Source of the DNA: CAYOFK01 sp964403185
GTDB taxonomy: Bacteria; Bacteroidota; Bacteroidia; Bacteroidales; VadinHA17
Direction: 5' to 3'
Length of the DNA: 14,384 nt
Assembly: GCA_964403185.1 (NCBI GenBank)
Contig: CAYOFK010000075.1
Coordinates: 1-14,384, forward strand
In this document: positions 1-6,138 of the stretch, piece after piece
Numbering within the stretch: the first letter of the stretch is position 1
How the letters are laid out: every line of letters starts with the position of its first letter
Notes under the pieces: model-generated
Database searches by the model: none
What the model was told of the DNA's origin: nothing
The model's input: the letters and a program-made list of their open reading frames with translations, nothing else
Program-made: the position numbers and the translations under genes

Positions 1-1
1 A

Positions 2-829
2 AGGATCGGGGAAGAAAAGCTCCCCGGTGTCCGCTTCCGGATACCCGGTTTATTTGACCGGCCAATCAGTGTTTATGTGCCTTCGGACATTGCTGATGAC
101 GGCCTTAAAGGCATGCTCATCCATTTTCATGGCGCCGGTCATATTCCGAATAAAGCAGTGTATGGATTGGATGGCTCAGTTGCGGCAGTAAGCATCCATC
201 TTGGATCTGGTTCAGCAGTGTATGAACGGGCATTTTCTGACCCGGATATGCTTGAGAGAACTGTTGATGCGGTGCGCCAATGGTGCCGGAATGCAAGCGT
301 CCCCATCCGGGATGAGCTTAATGTGTACCTGAGTTCTTTCAGCGCGGGATATGGCGCCATCAGGGCCATACTGGAAGCTGATTGGAATAACATCAATGGA
401 TTAATACTTTTGGATGGATTGCATACCGGTTATATCCCCGAAGGCACCACTTTGTATGATGGTGGAACATTAAATAAAAAAGAGTTGGATGTATTCCTGG
501 CATTTGCAACACAGGCATCTGAGGGCGGAACAAAAATGATAATCACACACTCTGAAATTTTTCCCGGAACTTATGCAAGTACCACTGAAACAACCGACTA
601 CCTGATCCTGGCTTTGGGACTAAAGCGCACACCCGTGCTGGAGTGGGGCCCGGTGGGGATGCAACTTTTAAGCCGGACCGAAAAAGGGAACCTGCTGATA
701 TTGGGATTTGCCGGAAATACGGCCCCGGACCATATGGACCACCTGCATGGATTGCCGGATTTTTTGAAAATGGTTATTCCTGTAGAACGAACGTCCTCGT
801 TCGTTCATCGATCCGAAAGGATCGAGTGA
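2..829 (+). CDS. alpha/beta-hydrolase family protein, 5' end outside window
   Basis: The reading frame is open from base 2, so the gene starts upstream of the window. The first internal start candidate is a GTG at 77, but the frame before it reads as plausible protein (ending ISVYVPSD), so I treat 77 as an internal codon. Visible hydrolase features are a strand followed by HFHGAG (oxyanion-hole type, around base 131) and YLSSFSAGYGAI, a nucleophile elbow with Ser at 341-343 whose usual first Gly is Ser. Further on are LILLDGLHTG and a C-terminal DHMDHLHGL that can supply the catalytic His. The fold assignment is good, but the substrate is unknown; esterase or peptidase-like roles are possible. 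The last 15 or so codons are built from two hairpins and may not belong to the ancestral protein. The gene converges on the rdh operon, with only 3 bases between the two stop codons. Confidence 0.75.
   Translation, partial: RIGEEKLPGVRFRIPGLFDRPISVYVPSDIADDGLKGMLIHFHGAGHIPNKAVYGLDGSVAAVSIHLGSGSAVYERAFSDPDMLERTVDAVRQWCRNASVPIRDELNVYLSSFSAGYGAIRAILEADWNNINGLILLDGLHTGYIPEGTTLYDGGTLNKKELDVFLAFATQASEGGTKMIITHSEIFPGTYASTTETTDYLILALGLKRTPVLEWGPVGMQLLSRTEKGNLLILGFAGNTAPDHMDHLHGLPDFLKMVIPVERTSSFVHRSERIE
785..824. terminator. two adjacent hairpins between convergent genes
   Basis: GAACGAACG (785-793) pairs with CGTTCGTTC (798-806) across a TCCT loop. CGATCC (809-814) pairs with GGATCG (819-824) across a GAAA tetraloop. 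Both lie inside the last codons of the hydrolase and just before the stop of the convergent minus-strand gene, a place where a bidirectional transcription barrier is expected. Neither hairpin is followed by a U-tract on either strand, so a canonical intrinsic terminator is not shown. A REP-like palindromic repeat is the alternative. Confidence 0.35.
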
Positions 830-832
830 TTC

Positions 833-2002
833 TTATCGAATGATCCAATCCCTTACCATTCGGATATAGTCTCCCACTGGCCGGATAGGACAGAGGTAGG
901 AACACCAGGGTTTCAGAATAAACATGGAAGAGATAAGAATGATCCCCAGCAGGATAAAAACAAAGGTGCTTCCGGACAATTTATAAAAGGCGCCATAAAC
1001 CTCATAGCTTGTGATCGAAGGTTTCCTTAAATAGATCGCGATTATGATGCTTGCAAGAACCAGTGTTCGCTGGAACCATAGCAACCATAACCGGGCTGAT
1101 CTGAACCGTGGTTTGGCGCCACCAAGCTTACCGAGACCTTCCTGGAGGCCTACAAACGGGCATACGCGGTCGCAATACACATTTTTCCCCGATCCGATGA
1201 TGAAACCCAGGAATCCAAATACAAGGATATAAAAGCTCAGGTGTTCTCTCCAGTCGGGGAAGGATCCAAGCAAACTCCGGATTACCTGGATGACAGTTAA
1301 GGGGTAATTGTAAACAAAACCCAGAACCACAAATGCCAGTCCCATAGTTGCCCAGCGCATGATCTTTTTATAGGGCATCCACCGGCGCGTACCCAGCCAG
1401 GCGATGAAAATCAGGAAAACCAGCCAGACATCCAGATATTTTATCTGCAGTGGTGATGCCCTGTCGGCAGGCAGCCTGCAGGACTGCATGTGCGAGATGG
1501 TTTTACGGCAAGCCTGATCCACAGATTTCTGAATGGCCGCACTGGTTAATGTTGCACCGGATATGGCGGTGATATCATCGGGATTAAGAACCAACTCACA
1601 ATCGGTTTTGTCTTTAAAATATGTAAAAAAGCCATGGCGTTCCACTTTCAAAAAAAATGAATTGGTTTCCTGATGATGGATGGTTTTTACATCCATGATG
1701 TTCCCTCCGGGAGAGATCCTGGTTACTGTTTGAAGCCGGCCGCCGTATCCTTTTCCTGATCCCTGAGCAAGATAGTAGAGCAGGGTTTGCGTGCTGTCGG
1801 TTTTATGTACCCGGAACAGTCCGGGCTCCAATTCAGTCAGGCTTCCGGCTACATTGTAAACGGTGCGGATTTTATCTTCCATTGCCTGTTCAACACGGAG
1901 ATCCCCAGCCCACCAGGCCCCCACAAGCAGAATCAGGGCGGTAAGCCCCAGCATCCGTTCCGTTTTAATTTGTTTTGATTTGCCTTTCCCCGTCATAGTC
2001 AC
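833..2002 (-). CDS. RdhC/NosR-like membrane flavoprotein: FMN-binding domain plus two CX3CP motifs
   Basis: This 389-residue integral membrane protein has the architecture of PceC/RdhC and NosR/NirI proteins. Helix 1 is at about 18-33. An extracytoplasmic FMN-binding domain (about 40-165) follows, with the covalent flavin attachment motif SGATLT (148-153, acceptor probably Thr153). Five more helices lie at about 188-206, 217-233, 253-271, 309-325 and 344-363. CX3CP motifs at Cys277/Cys281 (CDRVCP) and Cys367/Cys371 (CSYLCP) are typical of the family's C-terminal half. The gene is last in a minus-strand operon, 13 bases after the reductive dehalogenase stop, which favours RdhC over NosR. RdhC proteins have been proposed to transfer electrons from menaquinol or to serve RdhA maturation; neither role can be decided here. 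Flavin attachment would need an ApbE-type transferase, which is not in the window. The start may be GTG at 2002 or ATG at 1996; neither has a clear ribosome-binding site. Confidence 0.8.
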   Translation of the reverse strand: MTMTGKGKSKQIKTERMLGLTALILLVGAWWAGDLRVEQAMEDKIRTVYNVAGSLTELEPGLFRVHKTDSTQTLLYYLAQGSGKGYGGRLQTVTRISPGGNIMDVKTIHHQETNSFFLKVERHGFFTYFKDKTDCELVLNPDDITAISGATLTSAAIQKSVDQACRKTISHMQSCRLPADRASPLQIKYLDVWLVFLIFIAWLGTRRWMPYKKIMRWATMGLAFVVLGFVYNYPLTVIQVIRSLLGSFPDWREHLSFYILVFGFLGFIIGSGKNVYCDRVCPFVGLQEGLGKLGGAKPRFRSARLWLLWFQRTLVLASIIIAIYLRKPSITSYEVYGAFYKLSGSTFVFILLGIILISSMFILKPWCSYLCPIRPVGDYIRMVRDWIIR

Positions 2003-2015
2003 TGGCCTGGTTGAT

Positions 2016-3416
2016 CTAATATGCCTTTCTTGTTGTTATTTTCTTCTCCCCGGCTTTGGACCAGAAATCCACATTTTGCAATTGACGGCCATATCCACCG
2101 GCCTGGTCCAGTTCAACCATGGCCTTATCCAAAGGTTCAATTTTCGCTTTAATGCCATCCCTGATGAGTTTATGCAGCCATGAATTGTTTGGTTTATTGA
2201 AGGGGCAGGTCCGTTTGCAGCTTGAACAACTGAATCCGTTGAAATCGTAACATTTTTCAACATGGCAGTACCATTTCAAACTTCCGTTATTATTTGATTT
2301 TGACGGTCCTTCCCATGTAGGATCTCCCCTGGAAATTGCAGCACTGGGACACTCATCAGCACAGACCATGCATGCATTGCAAAATTTTTTCACACCAAAC
2401 CTGATCGGCGCATCCGGTTCCAATGGCATGTCTGTAATGACCTTCGCAAGCCTCACCCGGGGACCGTATTTCGGTGTGATCAATAACCCGTTCCTGCCCA
2501 ATTCACCCAGTCCGGCATCTATGGCCATGGGAATGCTCAGCCCTGTTCCGTTCCCTGCAGGAAGGGCGCGGTATCCAAGGGCCCTGATAAATTCTGAAAG
2601 ACAGTAACTTGTAAATGCCATTCGTGAATAGCCGTTACCGGTGGCGGCGGATGCCAACCGGCCGGGAGAGTTAGATATGGCTTCAAAGTCCTCTTCAAAC
2701 GCCAGTACCACAACACGGTTCATAGATTCCGGAATGTACCAGGCCGACTCTGTTTTTTCAAATTTTTCATCTTCCGATAAAACGGGGATCGACCTGTCGC
2801 GTTGATCTCTGCGCGGACTGAAACGGTCGGAATACAACCATTTGGGATTCAGTATTGAAATGCCTGCAAGCGACGCCCCATAAAAGAGGGAGGCATGCTT
2901 CACAACCAGGGAAGCATCCTGCCAGTTCATTCCGTTCACATCCGGTTTCCAAGGTTCATTGTTCATCCTGTTGATCATTCTTGCCATGCCATTGCTTGAG
3001 TCCCAACCGTAGCATGGTGAATTTCTGAAGTTCGCCAGGCTCCACGATGCGGCCATGAGAGCATAATCCAGACGGCTTTGATTGGGTAGCTGTCCCTCTT
3101 TTTCAACCAAATGTTCATACATCAGGTTTTCTGATTTTTCCGGACGTTCCTGCCTTTCAGGATCCCACACATTCCTGCTGAACATTTGCATGCGTTCACT
3201 CATGCGTTTCAGCATGCCAGGCTGTACCTCATAGGGCGGGGTTGTCCCGGAAAGCTTTTCCACAAAAAATTCACCGTATTCGGTTTCAGATTCCAGAATG
3301 ATGCCGTTTTTTGAACGTCCTATAAGCTTAGGCGGGACGAATCCAAGCCCAACGGCAGTGGCACCGATTCCGAATTTTTTCAGGAATTCTCGTCTTTTAA
3401 TATCCGGATTTTCCAT
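2016..3416 (-). CDS. rdhA: Tat-exported reductive dehalogenase, RdhA family
   Basis: This 466-residue protein has the full RdhA layout. A twin-arginine signal (KRREFLKK, residues 7-14) is followed by a hydrophobic stretch to about residue 27. The conserved B12-binding/catalytic core follows, including EFIRALGYRA, AGLGELGRNGLLITP and YGPRVRLAKVITDMPLE. A first ferredoxin motif FCNACMVCADECP uses Cys346, 349, 352 and 356; a second cluster uses SCSSCKRTCP (Cys397, 400, 404), with Cys384 and Cys389 just before it. Tyr263, Asn289 and Arg322 have exactly the spacing of the catalytic Tyr246, Asn272 and Arg305 that I recall for PceA of Sulfurospirillum multivorans. The reaction would be cobalamin- and Fe-S-dependent removal of halide from an organohalide outside the cytoplasmic membrane; the substrate cannot be read from sequence. 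The related epoxyqueuosine reductase QueG is argued against by the Tat signal and the rdhB/rdhC-like neighbours. The gene starts 11 bases after the putative rdhB stop. Confidence 0.88.
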   Translation of the reverse strand: MENPDIKRREFLKKFGIGATAVGLGFVPPKLIGRSKNGIILESETEYGEFFVEKLSGTTPPYEVQPGMLKRMSERMQMFSRNVWDPERQERPEKSENLMYEHLVEKEGQLPNQSRLDYALMAASWSLANFRNSPCYGWDSSNGMARMINRMNNEPWKPDVNGMNWQDASLVVKHASLFYGASLAGISILNPKWLYSDRFSPRRDQRDRSIPVLSEDEKFEKTESAWYIPESMNRVVVLAFEEDFEAISNSPGRLASAATGNGYSRMAFTSYCLSEFIRALGYRALPAGNGTGLSIPMAIDAGLGELGRNGLLITPKYGPRVRLAKVITDMPLEPDAPIRFGVKKFCNACMVCADECPSAAISRGDPTWEGPSKSNNNGSLKWYCHVEKCYDFNGFSCSSCKRTCPFNKPNNSWLHKLIRDGIKAKIEPLDKAMVELDQAGGYGRQLQNVDFWSKAGEKKITTRKAY

Positions 3417-3427
3417 AACGAAATATA

Positions 3428-3706
3428 TTATTTTCCGGGTTTACGTTTAATGTACCTTCCCAGGAATACGGCTAATAATATGGCAGGGAACCCAAATATC
3501 AGGCCCATGATCATCGCTGCCCGGCCGTTTCCTTCCGCAAGAAAGCCGGACATCATCAGGAAGACAAAAACAAAATAAAACAGGTCACTGATGACCATAC
3601 TCCAAAACCACCAGGGGGGGGTGAGTTGCTTCTTCTGTGTATAATTGAATATTAAGAAGAAAGCAGTCATGGCCAGTCCGCCAATAATAATGCCTGCTGC
3701 CAGCAT
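3428..3706 (-). CDS. RdhB-like small membrane anchor
   Basis: This 92-residue protein has three predicted membrane helices (about 3-21, 36-54 and 63-83), an aromatic PPWWFW motif (30-35) just before helix 2, Glu58 in the loop before helix 3, and a basic C-terminal tail (RYIKRKPGK). RdhB proteins are small hydrophobic anchors of about 75-105 residues with two or three helices that hold exported RdhA at the membrane. Size, topology and position directly upstream of rdhA fit that role. The sequence alone is too short and hydrophobic for certainty, so much of the call comes from context. It is the first gene of the operon, giving the order B-A-C rather than the A-B-C seen in pceABCT. An 8-base C run (G run at 3614-3621 on the plus strand) encodes Thr29-Pro30-Pro31 and could be a slippage site. 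Confidence 0.68.
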   Translation of the reverse strand: MLAAGIIIGGLAMTAFFLIFNYTQKKQLTPPWWFWSMVISDLFYFVFVFLMMSGFLAEGNGRAAMIMGLIFGFPAILLAVFLGRYIKRKPGK

Positions 3707-3715
3707 AAAAGGTCA

Positions 3716-3727
3716 TATTAATTAATA
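3716..3727. promoter_or_regulatory. 12-bp perfect palindrome ahead of the rdh operon
   Basis: TATTAATTAATA is a perfect palindrome ending 9 bases before the rdhB start codon. It is flanked by GTCA (3712-3715) and TGAC (3730-3733) as a slightly offset outer dyad. It sits between the putative -7 element and the start codon, where a repressor or CRP/FNR-type regulator could act. It does not match the CprK dehalobox as I recall it (TTAAT-N4-ATTAA). AT-rich palindromes arise easily by chance. Confidence 0.3.
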
Positions 3728-3732
3728 AGTGA

Positions 3733-3740
3733 CTAAAGTA
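3733..3740 (-). promoter_or_regulatory. possible -7 promoter element for the rdh operon
   Basis: On the minus strand this reads TACTTTAG, close to the Bacteroidota -7 consensus TAnnTTTG, with 26 bases between it and the rdhB ATG. No convincing TTTG-type -33 box is seen about 20 bases further upstream. Similar elements lie at nearly the same distance before two other minus-strand genes in the window. Confidence 0.3.
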
Positions 3741-3950
3741 AATATCTTTTTTTTATCGCACTCTGTTCTAAAGCATAAACAACTGATTAGGGTTAAGTAG
3801 ACTGAGAGGTAAATAGTGAAGGATGCATGACGTTGTGCACAATTGGTGTCTGTCTTTTTGGTGGACCACAATTGCGGGATTGATAGAGCCGGGGTACAAA
3901 ATCTTCACATTCTAGTCCTACGGACTGTCTTATTCCTCTACAATCTGCAA

Positions 3951-4086
3951 CAGGGGCTGTATCAAAAGTCAGATTACATATCATTCCTGCGAAAGCAGGA
4001 ATCCATAAAAGCCTGATTTTCACATTACAAAGATTCCGTATCAAGTACGGAATGATGCCATTATGTTGCTTTTGAGACAGCCCCTG
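3951..4086. mobile_element. 136-bp MITE-like element with terminal inverted repeats and two internal hairpins
   Basis: The left end (3951-3968) begins CAGGGGCTGTATCAAAAG. The right end (4069-4086) is its reverse complement with one mismatch in 18 bases. GGGGCTGTCTCAAAAG-type ends are, as I recall, common in IS1182-like elements and their MITEs. Inside are two hairpins: ATTCCTGC/GCAGGAAT with a GAAA loop (3983-4002) and ATTCCGTA/TACGGAAT with a 5-base loop (4033-4053). Both stems share ATTCC/GGAAT ends. The first resembles the very widespread repeat that translates as WIPAFAGM. No clear target-site duplication is seen. The element has no coding capacity. Confidence 0.7.
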
Positions 4087-4219
4087 GCTATTATCTATAA
4101 GTCTCTCTGAGACTAACCTGATCCACAGGATCATTTCTTAACGCTCCAGCCCTGCAACCAGTCCCTCCATCATTTCAATCCGTCTGTTCGCGCATAGGGG
4201 TCTCACAGGTCAAACATCC

Positions 4220-4233
4220 GGCGGTTGCCCGCC
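4220..4233 (-). terminator. weak terminator-like hairpin after the SIS gene
   Basis: GGCGG (4220-4224) pairs with CCGCC (4229-4233) across a TTGC loop, 10 bases past the stop codon of the minus-strand gene. On the minus strand it is followed by GGATGTTTG rather than a true U-tract, so termination is only suggested by the position. Confidence 0.3.
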
Positions 4234-4243
4234 TGCGGCAATA

Positions 4244-4858
4244 TCATTTGGTATCGTTGGTTGCTGCATTACGGGACTTATGGCCCAGGTACCCTCCATG
4301 ATGTCTGAGGGCATAATCATGGCTGCTGAAACCGATCTTTTCCATCAGACATACAACCAGGGCATCACCTATTACTGTCATCACTGTGGTGGAAGTGGTG
4401 GGAGTTAATCCCAGGGGACACACTTCATCCGGATGCCCCGTAATAATTACAAGGGGCGTGATCCGGGCAAGGGGACTGCCGGAATTCCCCGTTATGACCG
4501 CCAGTGTAAGATCCGGGACCAGATTTTGTGCGAGCTGAACCAGCTCAATGATTTCCCTGGTTTTACCGGAGTTGGATATGAGTAAAAGCACATCGTTTTC
4601 CCTGATCACTCCCAGGTCACCATGTTGCGCATCACTTGGATGCAGAAAAACGGCCGGCGTGCCGGTAGAGGAGAAGGTGGTGGCAATGTTAATGGCTATT
4701 TGCCCGGCTTTGCCCATTCCGGTTGTGATGACTTTCCCCCGCTTTTGGTGGACCTGTTCATAGAGGGTATTGACCACCAGTTCGAAGGTGGCATTTACAG
4801 GGATGGATTGAATGGCTTCTGCTTCTGCTTTGAAAATTTCCTGAATTCTGTATTCCAT
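4244..4858 (-). CDS. single-domain SIS sugar isomerase, D-arabinose-5-phosphate isomerase (KdsD/GutQ) type
   Basis: This 204-residue protein is one SIS domain. It has the phosphosugar loop TTGMGKAGQIA (Lys50), ISNSGKTREI (Glu102), DEVCPLGLTPTTSTT (Glu145) and a C-terminal HHGGYLG (His186). The Lys, Glu, Glu and His spacings (52, 43, 41) nearly match catalytic Lys59, Glu111, Glu152 and His193 of E. coli KdsD as I recall them. The usual HPGG is HHGG here. The two CBS domains of the standard 320-residue enzyme are absent; single-domain versions are known, for example in Bacteroides fragilis. The family converts ribulose 5-phosphate to arabinose 5-phosphate for Kdo synthesis in the cytoplasm. However, its divergent neighbours are amino-sugar-type genes, so another phosphosugar aldose/ketose pair is possible. 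Confidence 0.8.
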   Translation of the reverse strand: MEYRIQEIFKAEAEAIQSIPVNATFELVVNTLYEQVHQKRGKVITTGMGKAGQIAINIATTFSSTGTPAVFLHPSDAQHGDLGVIRENDVLLLISNSGKTREIIELVQLAQNLVPDLTLAVITGNSGSPLARITPLVIITGHPDEVCPLGLTPTTSTTVMTVIGDALVVCLMEKIGFSSHDYALRHHGGYLGHKSRNAATNDTK

Positions 4859-4885
4859 TGTTTTTGAAAAATAATTTGTAGGGAG

Positions 4886-4893
4886 TAAAGTTA
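4886..4893 (-). promoter_or_regulatory. possible -7 promoter element for the SIS gene
   Basis: Minus-strand TAACTTTA, seven of eight matches to TAnnTTTG, lies 27 bases ahead of the SIS-gene ATG. No clear -33 box is seen. It sits in the 139-base divergent interval shared with the ROK gene. Confidence 0.3.
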
Positions 4894-5003
4894 TAATTAA
4901 TATTTCTTAGATTTCATCATAGATCCAGGATTTCTTTTCGCGCTTTTTTGCTATTTTTATTGACTTTATTCACCCTCTTTAAATACCTGATGAATTAGTG
5001 GCA

Positions 5004-6107
5004 ATGAATATATACAGTGATAAAAGAACCGTGATGACGCTGGATGCGGGTGGAACAAATTTTGTTTTTTCTGCTTATATGGGTGGTCGTGAGATCATTG
5101 AACCGGTCCGGAAGCCATCAAATGCTCATGACCTTAAACTCTGTCTGGATACTATAAAGGAAGGCTTCCGTGAGATCAACAACGCACTCAGAACCGATCC
5201 TGTTGCTATTAGTTTTGCTTTTCCCGGTCCGGCCGATTATGAATTGGGGATCATTGGGGATCTTCCAAACTTACCGGCATTCCGGGGGGGAGTGGCCCTG
5301 GCTCCCATGCTTCAGAAGGAGTTTAACCTGCCTGTTTATATCAACAATGATGGCAATTTGTTTGCTTATGGTGAAGCCATTGCAGGTTTTTTACCTTACG
5401 TGAACGGTCTGTTGACAAAGAATGGCAGTCCGAAAACCTATAAAAACCTTGCCGGATTTACCCTGGGTACTGGCTTTGGTTGTGGAATCGTTATGAACGG
5501 AACCTTGCTTGTGGGAGACAATTCCATCGGAGGGGAAGCCTGGTTATTGCGAAATCCTGGAAACCCAAAATACAATATTGAAGAACGCATCAGTATCAGG
5601 GCAGTCCGCCGGGAATATGCCCGGCTGACCGGTCAGCAAACCGAAGATGCCCCCAGTCCAAAAGAGATTCATGATATAGCATCCGGAAGATTGAAAGGAA
5701 ACAGGGAAGCAGCAGTTGAATCCTTTTCACGTTTGGCGGAAGCGCTGGGTGAAGCTATTGCCACCGTATTAACCCTTTTTGATGGCATTGCGGTTATCGG
5801 GGGGGGGATATCGGGCGCCTTTTCCGTTTTTCTCAACCAGGTGGTACAAAGTATGAACTCCAGCTTTGAGAAACCGGATGGGACATCCATTAACAGGCTG
5901 TTGATGAGGATATTCAACCTTATGGAACCCCTGGAAATGGAGCTGTTCATTAAGGGAGATTCCAGGGAAATCATCATTCCGGGCAGTGATGAATCACTCC
6001 ATTATGACCCTATGGTCCGGAGTGGCGTTGGAGTGTCGCGTCTGGGAACCAGCCAGGCAGTTGCTATAGGTGCCTACGCTTATGCCCTGAACAAACTGGA
6101 CAACTGA
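5004..6107 (+). CDS. ROK-family sugar kinase homologue lacking the zinc motif
   Basis: This is a cytoplasmic ROK (repressor/ORF/kinase) fold. Counting residues from the alternative GTG at 4998, it shows the phosphate loop LDAGGTN (15-21), FAFPGPAD (73-80), the catalytic-base segment NNDGNLFAYGEA (Asp118), LGTGFGCG (156-163) and the second glycine loop IGGGIS (267-272). The family's CxCGxxGCxE zinc site and the Glu-x-Gly-His before it are missing: the equivalent stretch reads GGEAWLLRNPGNPKYN (178-192) and then EERISIRAV. The likely reaction is ATP-dependent phosphorylation of a hexose or N-acylhexosamine, inferred from the downstream NagB/PIG-L fusion (31-base gap, same operon). The ATG at 5004 is preferred over the GTG, which would add two residues. 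G runs of 9 (5799-5807) and 7 (5284-5290) interrupt otherwise ordinary coding sequence. There is no helix-turn-helix, so it is not a ROK repressor. Confidence 0.78.
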   Translation: MNIYSDKRTVMTLDAGGTNFVFSAYMGGREIIEPVRKPSNAHDLKLCLDTIKEGFREINNALRTDPVAISFAFPGPADYELGIIGDLPNLPAFRGGVALAPMLQKEFNLPVYINNDGNLFAYGEAIAGFLPYVNGLLTKNGSPKTYKNLAGFTLGTGFGCGIVMNGTLLVGDNSIGGEAWLLRNPGNPKYNIEERISIRAVRREYARLTGQQTEDAPSPKEIHDIASGRLKGNREAAVESFSRLAEALGEAIATVLTLFDGIAVIGGGISGAFSVFLNQVVQSMNSSFEKPDGTSINRLLMRIFNLMEPLEMELFIKGDSREIIIPGSDESLHYDPMVRSGVGVSRLGTSQAVAIGAYAYALNKLDN

Positions 6108-6138
6108 AATTGTATTAATTTGGATCATCCGGAACCAT

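Larger units (their letters stand above)
3741..4243. other. intergenic region between the rdh operon and the SIS gene
   Basis: Apart from the MITE-like element I see no supportable gene here. The stretch 3793-4134 is open on the minus strand, but it runs through the repeat and lacks protein-like character. Minor structures are a direct repeat of CACAATTG (3838-3845 and 3867-3874), a short hairpin AGTCC/GGACT (3914-3926) and TGATCC/GGATCA (4119-4133) followed by TTTCTT. No cobalamin riboswitch could be recognised upstream of the rdh genes. Confidence 0.5.

Noticed and set aside
833..2002. NosR (nitrous oxide reduction) as the identity of the membrane flavoprotein
   Set aside because: No nos genes are present and the gene is tightly coupled to rdhA. 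NosR proteins are also much longer, with extra C-terminal ferredoxin cysteines.
2016..3416. Epoxyqueuosine reductase (QueG) as the identity of the Fe-S protein
   Set aside because: The Tat signal, the RdhB- and RdhC-like partners and the PceA-like Tyr/Asn/Arg spacing favour a reductive dehalogenase. QueG is cytoplasmic and usually solitary.
3707..3790. Cobalamin riboswitch or classical dehalobox upstream of rdhB
   Set aside because: I could find neither a B12-box-like conserved segment nor TTAAT-N4-ATTAA. Only an AT-rich palindrome is present.
3793..4134. 113-codon open frame on the minus strand
   Set aside because: It runs through the MITE-like element, contains the well-known repeat-derived WIPAFAGM peptide, and has no protein-like domain.
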